Part shown: positions 36,798 to 43,055 of the stretch, piece by piece | How positions within the stretch are numbered: the stretch's first letter is position 1 | How the letters are laid out: the number at the start of each line of letters is the position of its first letter | From: an uncultured Bacteroidales bacterium | GTDB taxonomy: Bacteria; Bacteroidota; Bacteroidia; Bacteroidales; Bacteroidaceae | Length of the DNA: 43,055 nt | Reading direction: 5' to 3' | Assembly (NCBI GenBank): GCA_902801475.1 | Contig: CADCIO010000022.1 | Coordinates: 1-43,055 of the forward strand | Position numbers and translations under genes: made by a program | The notes under the pieces: generated by a model | What the model saw: the letters and a program-made list of their open reading frames with translations, nothing else | Database searches by the model: none | What the model was told of the DNA's origin: nothing

Positions 36798-37979
36798 ATG
36801 AAATACGATTTGATTGCACCTGATGTGAAATACATCGGTGTGGATGACCTTGACATAGATCTCTTCGAAGGTCAGTACGATGTGCCACTGGGTGTGTCCT
36901 ATAACTCCTATCTCATTGAGGATGAGAAGGTGGCCATTATGGATACGGTGGATGCCACCAAGACACAGGAATGGGAACAGAATCTGGAGAAGGCACTCGA
37001 TGGAAAGACTCCTGACTACCTGATTGTGCAGCATCTGGAACCCGATCATGGAGGCAGTGTGCAGTACATCATGGAGAAATACCCCCAGATGATTGCTGTC
37101 TGCTCACAGAAGGCTGTGGCGATGTTCAAGCGCTTCTTCGAGAAGGACTTCTCTGACCGTATTCAGGTGGTGAAGGAAGGGGAGACTCTCTCATTAGGTC
37201 AGCACACCTTGCAGTTCTTCATGGCTCCTATGGTGCACTGGCCAGAGGTGATGGTCACCTACGACCAGCAGGCTAAGATACTCTTCTCTGCCGATGGCTT
37301 TGGAAAGTTTGGTGCCCTCTGCAAGGAAGAGGAAGACGATGAGGGTTGGGCTTGTGAGGCTCGCCGCTACTACTTCAACATCGTAGGCAAGTATGGTGCG
37401 ATGGTGCAGAACCTCCTCAAGAAGGTAGCCACCTTGGACATCCAGCAGATTTGTCCGCTTCATGGTCCTGTGCTCTCAGAGGACTTGGGCTACTACATCG
37501 GTCTTTATGACACATGGAGCAAGTATGAGCCTGAGAATGAGGGCATATTCATTGCCTACTGCTCGCTGCATGGCAACACGGCAGAGGCAGCGCTCAAGTT
37601 GGCAGACATCATCAAAGAAAAGAGCAATGTCAAGGTGTCCACCTCTGACATTGCCCGTGATGACCTCCATGAGGCTGTGGAAGATGCCTTCCGTTATGAC
37701 CGTATGGTGCTCTGTGCTCCCACTTACGATGGTGGTATCATGCCCATCATGGAAGACTTCATCAACCATCTCCGTATCAAGACCTACCAGAACCGCAAGG
37801 TGGCCTTCGTGGAGAACGGTACATGGGCTCCAGCTTCAGGCAAGAAGATGCGTGAACAGATGGAGGCGATGAAGAACATCACCATCATCGAACCTCTCGT
37901 CACAGTAGAGTCAACCGTAAAAGCCAAAACCATTGAAGACCTCAAGGTGCTGGCTGATGCGCTTATTCATAATGCCTGA
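36798..37979 (+). CDS. fprA: Flavodiiron protein (A-type flavoprotein, FprA/Rubredoxin:oxygen oxidoreductase)
   Basis: Reduces O2 to water or NO to N2O, protecting anaerobes. 393 aa: metallo-beta-lactamase-like domain (1-250) with diiron ligands in HLEPDHGG, MVHWPE, SADGFG and CPLHGPV, followed by a flavodoxin domain (about 255-393; IAYCSLHGNTAEAA and APTYDGGIMP). Starts 62 bases after pgi. The 3' end overlaps the convergent metallo-hydrolase gene by 17 bp. Confidence 0.95.
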   Translation: MKYDLIAPDVKYIGVDDLDIDLFEGQYDVPLGVSYNSYLIEDEKVAIMDTVDATKTQEWEQNLEKALDGKTPDYLIVQHLEPDHGGSVQYIMEKYPQMIAVCSQKAVAMFKRFFEKDFSDRIQVVKEGETLSLGQHTLQFFMAPMVHWPEVMVTYDQQAKILFSADGFGKFGALCKEEEDDEGWACEARRYYFNIVGKYGAMVQNLLKKVATLDIQQICPLHGPVLSEDLGYYIGLYDTWSKYEPENEGIFIAYCSLHGNTAEAALKLADIIKEKSNVKVSTSDIARDDLHEAVEDAFRYDRMVLCAPTYDGGIMPIMEDFINHLRIKTYQNRKVAFVENGTWAPASGKKMREQMEAMKNITIIEPLVTVESTVKAKTIEDLKVLADALIHNA

Positions 37980-38709
37980 TTCTGACATCAATCCCATCCT
38001 CCTTCAATGAAGCGGGTAGGGTGCTCACATCCGTCTGCCCATAGTGGTAAGGAAACAGCACCTTGGGTTTGATGACACGTGCAGCCTTAATCAGCTGCTC
38101 AGGCGTCATGGTATATGGCTGGTTGCAAGGCAGGAACGCAATGTCAATGTCTTGTATTCCAGCCATTTCTGGTATATCCTCCGTGTCTCCGGCAATGTAG
38201 ATGCGCAGTCCATCCAGCGTGAGGATATAGCCGTTGTCACGACCTTTAGGATGGAACTGGGTACGTCCCTCCGTGATGTTGTAGGCAGGCACAGCCTCCA
38301 CCTTGATGCCCGAATCTAAGTCCTCCTTATCCCCATTCTTCATCACCAGTCCATAGCCCTGCATCTCAGCGCACCTTGGGTTGGTGATGAACCTCGTTCC
38401 CACCTTCGTCAGCTGCTTGATAGCCTCCTTGTCATAGTGGTCGCCATGCTCATGCGTCACAAAGATGAGGTCAGCCTGTGGGATGCTCGTGTAGTCAATT
38501 GTCTTGTTGCCCAACTTGCTCACAGGGTCGAAATACAGCTCCATATCCCCATACTCGATACGGATGCTGGAATGCACCAGTGCATGGAGTTTCACCTCCT
38601 TACCCCCATCCGTCTTGAAAATGTCCACCTCCTCCTGCTGAGGATTCTGACTGCATGCCGAGGACACCACCCCCAACATGCCAAAAATCAATGCCAATGT
38701 CTTGTTCAT
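37963..38709 (-). CDS. Metallo-beta-lactamase-fold hydrolase, lipoprotein
   Basis: A 248-aa metallo-hydrolase of the UlaG-like group. N-terminal lipoprotein signal with a VSSAC lipobox (Cys19). Metal site: VTHEHGDHYDKEA (His-x-His-x-Asp-His), GDTEDIPEM and LFPYHYGQ. It likely faces the periplasm. Substrate unknown. Start at ATG 38709; ten extra upstream codons are not convincing. Confidence 0.87.
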   Translation of the reverse strand: MNKTLALIFGMLGVVSSACSQNPQQEEVDIFKTDGGKEVKLHALVHSSIRIEYGDMELYFDPVSKLGNKTIDYTSIPQADLIFVTHEHGDHYDKEAIKQLTKVGTRFITNPRCAEMQGYGLVMKNGDKEDLDSGIKVEAVPAYNITEGRTQFHPKGRDNGYILTLDGLRIYIAGDTEDIPEMAGIQDIDIAFLPCNQPYTMTPEQLIKAARVIKPKVLFPYHYGQTDVSTLPASLKEDGIDVRIRHYE

Positions 38710-38876
38710 GATGCAAAAATTTGGTTTGTGAGGTTGCAAAGTAACGAAAAATAAACGGAACCACCATCAAAGAAACAACAAAATCTGCTTCTCCAAATGT
38801 TAAAAATGTAGCCTTAGCGGAAAAAGGTTGCGTTTTTTTGTTTAGATTTGTCTGATAAAACGTCTTTATAGGCGAG

Positions 38877-39374
38877 ATGACACCAAAAGAGTTTGAACAT
38901 AGGGTGATGGAGATGCGCTCCCAGGCATTGAGTGCGGCACGACAGTTCGGCCTTTCCACAGAAGAGGCTGAAGATGTGGCTCAGGATGTGATGCTGAGGT
39001 TGTGGGTCATGCATGAGCGCATTAGAGCCAAAGATACGGCAGGATGGCTGGCGCGCATTGCCGCTCGTCATGCCTGCATCGACAGGCTCCGTATGCGGCA
39101 TCGGGAGCAGTTCGAATTGTCGGAGGCCGATATCGAACGGGGCACTCCCTATGATGCGCTCGAATATAAAGAACTGGAACAGTGGTTCTTCCAAGAAATC
39201 GAGCAGTTGCCCACCACTTGTGGAATCATCCTGAGGATGCGGCAGTTGGAGCATCGGGACATCAACGAGATTGCCACCTTGATCGGCATCACCCCAGAAT
39301 CTGTTTCAAGTCTGCTGTCAAGGGCACGACGCCAACTCATAGAGAAATATGAAAAGAGAAAGAAGAGCGAATAA
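38877..39374 (+). CDS. ECF-type RNA polymerase sigma factor
   Basis: Sigma70-family factor of 165 aa with only regions 2 and 4. Region 2: LSTEEAEDVAQDVMLRLWVMHERI and WLARIAARHACIDRLR; region 4: LPTTCGIILRMRQLEHRDINEIA and ESVSSLLSRARRQL. Followed by a single-helix membrane protein gene 28 bases later, the usual place for an anti-sigma factor. Confidence 0.9.
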   Translation: MTPKEFEHRVMEMRSQALSAARQFGLSTEEAEDVAQDVMLRLWVMHERIRAKDTAGWLARIAARHACIDRLRMRHREQFELSEADIERGTPYDALEYKELEQWFFQEIEQLPTTCGIILRMRQLEHRDINEIATLIGITPESVSSLLSRARRQLIEKYEKRKKSE

Positions 39375-39402
39375 GAAGTGTTAAACGAAAAGAGAACTGA
39401 AG

Positions 39403-40083
39403 ATGCGAAGAATAGAACAAAAGGAAGAAGTGGAGCGACTGATGCAGCGCTTCATAGATGGCATCTCCACCTTGGAAGAAGAGGCTCAGCTGGCTGAGTT
39501 CTTCCGCACCCATGAGGTGACAGGCAAATGGTGTGCCTACAAGGAAGTGTTTGCACTGTTTGACGAGGGTAAGGTGGAGCCTCCCTTCTCTACAGAAGAG
39601 AAGCCAGAAGCAATGTCGGGCAAGAAGCGTCGATGGGGGAAATATGCAGGTATAGCAGCTGCAGTCATTCTGCTCATTGCTGTGGGGGCAATCCTTCGGC
39701 ATCAGATGAGTGAAAAGCCTGAGCTGGTGGCGCAGGCAGACACGACGAAAACCACACCTTCGCCTATGCCTCAGAAGGTGGAGGAGCGTAAGGAAAAGGC
39801 TGACACCATGAATAGGGGGAAAGAGATGCAAAGGCTGTCAAGACCGCCCAAGCGGTATATGGCAAGGCAAGTCAGACGGCCAGAGGTGGTGATGGCAGAA
39901 ATGGAAGAGGCATCTGAACCTGACATCACGGAAAGAGTCCCAGATGATCCTTCCGTACAACATGTCACCTTACCGATAGACGTTGACTACGAAGCCCTGA
40001 GAAAAGAGATACAGGAACGTGGTAAACGGATGGAAGAGAAGACTGACCTGATGGCCATCAATTATGAGGAGGAAGATGAATAA
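39403..40083 (+). CDS. Probable anti-sigma factor, single-pass membrane protein
   Basis: 226 aa. N-terminal acidic helical region (1-75; LMQRFIDGISTLEEEAQLAEFF, the layout of Bacteroidetes anti-sigma domains), one hydrophobic helix (about 82-100; YAGIAAAVILLIAVGAIL), and a periplasmic, disordered, Pro- and Glu-rich tail. I infer it binds the sigma factor encoded just upstream. No conserved zinc motif is seen. Confidence 0.7.
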   Translation: MRRIEQKEEVERLMQRFIDGISTLEEEAQLAEFFRTHEVTGKWCAYKEVFALFDEGKVEPPFSTEEKPEAMSGKKRRWGKYAGIAAAVILLIAVGAILRHQMSEKPELVAQADTTKTTPSPMPQKVEERKEKADTMNRGKEMQRLSRPPKRYMARQVRRPEVVMAEMEEASEPDITERVPDDPSVQHVTLPIDVDYEALRKEIQERGKRMEEKTDLMAINYEEEDE

Positions 40084-40123
40084 GTAAACAGGAAAGAATG
40101 AACTCGTAAATAAAGTATAAGGA

Positions 40124-41128
40124 ATGATGAAAAAGACAATGATCACACTCTGGGTGATGATAGGTTGTTTGGCTATGAATGCCCAGCCTACCGCCGAACT
40201 TCGCAGCCATAGGAATCCAGCGGTTGAGGGGCTTATGGAGTATGCCCGATCGCTGGACTACTATGTAGGATATGCTTATGATGATTATAGCGGACAAAAT
40301 ATCTTGCTGTCTCTATATCCCTCCAATGACAATGCTGAAAAGACCCATCTGCTGCTGGATTCTATTCGCCACACTTGCGAAGTCCTCTCCGTTTCTGCGA
40401 AGGAAAGCAATATGTGGGAACTCCATCAAGAGGGCAAGGACACCATCTACTATGCCATCACACTCAGTAATTCACAAGATGCAGCGGAAAAAATCACTTT
40501 TAAATATCGTTCCATTGCACGTGAAACCACTTTCCCTAACGACCTCATCGGGTTTGGCGATTTTGTTTATAACTATCATACTGCCAACATCCAGCGCACT
40601 CGTAACGCCTCCTATGACCTTCCTGCATATTGGAAAACCATCAAGGAAGTCTTCAGCCGTGATGGGGTTGTAGTACACGCCTTCACCATCTCCAACGATA
40701 GCACCCACAACTTCAGCAAGGATGTGTATGGCGGACTCGTCACCAACGATCCTGAAAGATGGTCGTCAGAGCAAACAGGCCTGCTCTGTATGACGACATC
40801 AATGGAGAGAGCCAACAACATCGTTGACGACATCATCAAAGCCACATGGGCACATGTCGATCAACACCCTCATATCTGCTATGGTATCCGCGAGAGTAAC
40901 CGGTTTGGAATCCCTTCCTACATCGCAGGACATTCCCTCATCACCCTTGATTACAACAGATTTCTCATTGACCTCTATGAGGATACTGATAAAAAGAGCT
41001 GCACACCCAGATATTATATCATGGCGCGCGAGATTCAGGGTTCCCCGTTCTTCCCCAAAGATTGGCAAACGCTGAAGAGCTACAAGAATGGAAAGTATGA
41101 GTATTACGATACGCCCGACACGAAGTAA
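40124..41128 (+). CDS. Secreted hypothetical protein, paralogue 1
   Basis: 334-aa exported protein of unknown family. Signal peptide 1-21 (KKTMITLWVMIGCLAMNAQ). It has an N-terminal segment RNPAVEGLMEYARSL, a LLLDSIRHTCEVL helix, and ends PKDWQTLKSYKNGKYEYY. The next gene has the same plan (RIENLFRYAESLGY, LLLDSIRHTF and MDWERLKSYKNGVKVY), so the two are tandem duplicates. Probably targets or partners of the ECF system. No lipobox. Confidence 0.72.
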   Translation: MMKKTMITLWVMIGCLAMNAQPTAELRSHRNPAVEGLMEYARSLDYYVGYAYDDYSGQNILLSLYPSNDNAEKTHLLLDSIRHTCEVLSVSAKESNMWELHQEGKDTIYYAITLSNSQDAAEKITFKYRSIARETTFPNDLIGFGDFVYNYHTANIQRTRNASYDLPAYWKTIKEVFSRDGVVVHAFTISNDSTHNFSKDVYGGLVTNDPERWSSEQTGLLCMTTSMERANNIVDDIIKATWAHVDQHPHICYGIRESNRFGIPSYIAGHSLITLDYNRFLIDLYEDTDKKSCTPRYYIMAREIQGSPFFPKDWQTLKSYKNGKYEYYDTPDTK

Positions 41129-41151
41129 TTAACCCTAAACATCAACAAGAC

Positions 41152-42177
41152 ATGAAACGAATCATCATCATAGTATGGGTGCTGTCTCTCACCCTCACCA
41201 TCTTTGCACAGGGAAACAAGAATCTGCGCGACCATCAGATGCCAGCCAGAATAGAGAATCTCTTTCGGTATGCTGAATCATTGGGATATAAAAGAGGGGA
41301 ATATTATTATAACTTGCATGGAATCCTGACAAAGAGAGTCAGCCTTTCCCCAACCCTTCGATTTGGAGAGAAACGCACTCTGCTGCTTGACTCTATCCGT
41401 CATACCTTCGCAGGACTCATCAATGATGGGGTGGTGGAAAGTTATCGGTATGAGACTCATCATGATAGTATCGACAGCATGAGTTATCGAATCCAACTGG
41501 ACAATGGGAAAAAGATCAAACGCGTGTTAATGAATCCCTTGACTGGCAAACCTTATTCTACTACAACAACTGAATATAAAATGAGTTCCCTCAACTTCCG
41601 CTACACGCCCACTCCATGGGATCGGGGAACGGCTGTTTTAATCTATCAATACACGGACAGTGTGCTCGAGAAATCACTTGAACCCCTGAACAAGAAAGAA
41701 TATTGGAAGATTGTGAAACGGACAATCAAGAGAAATCATGTGAAAGGCCAATCATACTATCTCTATAATGACAGCACCCTACACGACCACAATCCAGACG
41801 TGGCGGATGGAGCACTCTACCCACATTGCAGAATCATCGAACAGAAAGGGTTTGTCTATGAAATCGACACCAAGGAACATCTTGAAGAGATCATGCGCGA
41901 CCTGGTGCAGGAAACCTGGGATTATCTTGACAAGTACCCAGATGTCCGATACTCCATCTATCCTGAAACGCTTAATCCTGGCCTGAATCGTGACTTCATC
42001 AGCATACGGACAGGTGATAGTTACTATAGTAATTTTATTGTCTTTGTGATGCATTTCCGCAATCCCGAGCATTTTTGGCTCGTGGTGCGTGAAACTGAAG
42101 GTGATGACTTCTTACCTATGGATTGGGAACGACTCAAGAGTTACAAGAATGGGGTGAAAGTATATCATAAGAAATGA
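41152..42177 (+). CDS. Secreted hypothetical protein, paralogue 2
   Basis: 341-aa exported protein; signal peptide 1-20 (KRIIIIVWVLSLTLTIFAQ). Same layout as the gene 23 bases upstream: N-terminal helix, LLLDSIRHTF block, SYRIQLDNGKKI strand, VRETEGDDFLPMDW and a closing LKSYKNG motif. The central part has diverged strongly. Function unknown. Confidence 0.72.
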   Translation: MKRIIIIVWVLSLTLTIFAQGNKNLRDHQMPARIENLFRYAESLGYKRGEYYYNLHGILTKRVSLSPTLRFGEKRTLLLDSIRHTFAGLINDGVVESYRYETHHDSIDSMSYRIQLDNGKKIKRVLMNPLTGKPYSTTTTEYKMSSLNFRYTPTPWDRGTAVLIYQYTDSVLEKSLEPLNKKEYWKIVKRTIKRNHVKGQSYYLYNDSTLHDHNPDVADGALYPHCRIIEQKGFVYEIDTKEHLEEIMRDLVQETWDYLDKYPDVRYSIYPETLNPGLNRDFISIRTGDSYYSNFIVFVMHFRNPEHFWLVVRETEGDDFLPMDWERLKSYKNGVKVYHKK

Positions 42178-42243
42178 TGACGACTGACGGCGTGACGCTG
42201 TAACATCACTTCGATTTATTATTCATTTCCTGTTCTTTCAACT

Positions 42244-42654
42244 CTATTGAAGCATTTCGTTGAACTCGTCGAGCGTGAGCACATTGAGACGAGGAAATGG
42301 AATTTGTTTAAGATGGTTGAAATGGCTGTCTTCGGTGACGATGTAGTCGGCTCCAGCGGTAATGGCGCAATCGACAAACTTGTCATCGTCCTTGTCGATG
42401 TCGCTGAGCAGATGGAAACGGAAAAAAGCCTCACGGTAGAGGATCTGTGGATGACGTGCAATGGCCTCTACCACGTTGTGAGCCACTTCTGGGGATGTGT
42501 GCAGGGCGAGAATCTCCTCATATTCGGTCAGGATTTCGTTGCTGACACACAGAATGTATTTGCCCGCGAGGAAGTCAGTCCATATCCGATGGTACTGGCT
42601 ACGCGAGGGCAAAGCCTGAATGAGACAATTCGTGTCAAGGACTACGTATCGCAT
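42244..42654 (-). CDS. PIN-domain toxin
   Basis: 136-aa PIN-domain ribonuclease of the PIN_3/COG2405-like group. Acidic metal residues: Asp8 in VVLDTNCL, Glu in NEILTEYEEI, and Asp in DKDDDKFVDCA, TEDSHF. Cleaves RNA in related toxins. It follows a small antitoxin-like gene by 6 bases, making a toxin-antitoxin pair. Confidence 0.88.
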   Translation of the reverse strand: MRYVVLDTNCLIQALPSRSQYHRIWTDFLAGKYILCVSNEILTEYEEILALHTSPEVAHNVVEAIARHPQILYREAFFRFHLLSDIDKDDDKFVDCAITAGADYIVTEDSHFNHLKQIPFPRLNVLTLDEFNEMLQ

Positions 42655-42660
42655 TGCCGT

Positions 42661-42879
42661 TTAGAAAGTTTTGTAAGGCGTACGCAGGTGCTGACCACGC
42701 AGTTCGTCGAGTTTCTTTTGATCGAAGGTTCCCTCGTCCCACATCTTATCGATGGCCTTCTGCGCAAGTTCGGCGAAGAAAAGCGAGAGGGTCATCCGTA
42801 GCGCATTGAGGTCATCTTGCGAGGAGACGTTGGCCGCTGCGTTCATCAGTTCCAGCTGTGCCATTTCTGAGTAGCTCAT
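42661..42879 (-). CDS. Antitoxin-like protein paired with the PIN toxin
   Basis: 72-aa protein, helical and charged (MSYSEMAQLELMNAAANVSS, then LFFAELAQKAIDKMWDEG). Size, position just upstream of the PIN gene and a strong own promoter suggest the antitoxin. No DNA-binding fold is obvious, so it may act by binding the toxin. Confidence 0.7.
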   Translation of the reverse strand: MSYSEMAQLELMNAAANVSSQDDLNALRMTLSLFFAELAQKAIDKMWDEGTFDQKKLDELRGQHLRTPYKTF

Positions 42880-42906
42880 ATCCTTCCTTTCTTTTGGTTA
42901 TCGGGT

Positions 42907-42938
42907 GCAAAGATACAAACAATCCCTCACACCACAAA
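42907..42938 (-). promoter_or_regulatory. Promoter of the toxin-antitoxin pair
   Basis: Minus strand: TTTG (42935-42938), 19 bases, TATCTTTGC (42907-42915), 27 bases before the antitoxin start. Confidence 0.8.
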
Positions 42939-42956
42939 ATTTTCCTTTGTTATTTT

Positions 42957-43000
42957 CAAAAAGGGAAGGCTGCAACCTGTGCAACCTTCCCCTTCTTGTT
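42957..43000 (-). terminator. Terminator for a minus-strand gene beyond the window
   Basis: Stem GGGAAGG-c-TGCA / TGCA-a-CCTTCCC followed on the minus strand by TTTTTG. It would insulate the toxin-antitoxin promoter from a transcript entering from the right. Confidence 0.6.
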
Positions 43001-43020
43001 TAACTGTGGGCTCCTTTCAA

Positions 43021-43049
43021 CCTTCGCCCAGCGCGTGGGCTGGTCAACT
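43021..43049 (-). repeat. GTTGACCAGCCC dispersed repeat, copy at right end
   Basis: On the minus strand CAGTTGA then CCAGCCCACGCGCTGGG then CGAAGG, identical over the 22-base core to the copy at 15865-15892 but in the opposite orientation. It may continue past the window. Confidence 0.8.
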
Positions 43050-43055
43050 GTCAAT

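Overview
The window looks like a chromosome segment of a Bacteroidales bacterium, most likely Prevotella or a close relative. The signs are: promoters of the Bacteroidetes type (TTTG, about 19-20 bases, then TAnnTTTG) without sigma70-type boxes; few Shine-Dalgarno sites; family-typical genes (GH97, GH29, DUF4831, fivefold beta-flower protein, PagL-type barrel); the gene orders hpt-adk-obg-pgeF and lysS-gpsA-pgi; and a C-terminal tail on the cellulase resembling the sorting tails of Prevotella secreted proteins. No rRNA, tRNA, CRISPR array or insertion sequence was seen.

Layout. (1) 0.1-5.4 kb: an AraC-type regulator divergent from two secreted glycosidases (GH29 and GH97), then a cut-off DUF1593 gene; no SusC/SusD pair is present. 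(2) 5.4-12.9 kb: an AT-rich accessory island. It holds a deiminase plus papain-like protease pair and a run of minus-strand genes, several broken: a 241-aa protein resembling the alkyladenine-glycosylase fold, a PD-(D/E)XK nuclease split by an in-frame TAG, an orphan 111-aa protein, a frameshifted remnant, and a 456-aa protein with a uracil-glycosylase-like NPG motif. Both flanks carry non-coding DNA with short repeats spaced 21-23 bp (5.43-6.24 kb and 12.43-12.79 kb). (3) 13-16.7 kb: secreted GH5 cellulase, a galactose-binding-like secreted protein, Nudix and HAD hydrolases. (4) 16.7-23.4 kb: housekeeping genes hpt-adk-obg-pgeF, NAD(P)H-hydrate repair, DUF4831, aquaporin. (5) 23.4-29.3 kb: beta-flower protein, MFS transporter, SGNH acetylesterase and a tandem GH43-CBM6-GH43-CBM6 enzyme, pointing to arabinoxylan use. 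(6) 29.3-38.7 kb: HAD phosphatase, MscS channel, PagL-like lipid A deacylase, lysS, gpsA, pgi, flavodiiron protein, metallo-hydrolase lipoprotein. (7) 38.9-43 kb: an ECF sigma factor, a one-helix membrane protein, two paralogous secreted proteins, and a PIN toxin-antitoxin pair.

The cell suggested is an anaerobic plant-polysaccharide degrader: secreted hydrolases trim fucosylated, galactosylated, cellulosic and arabinoxylan glycans, sugars enter glycolysis through Pgi, and FprA detoxifies oxygen or NO. The least explained material is the 5.4-12.9 kb island and its phased repeats.
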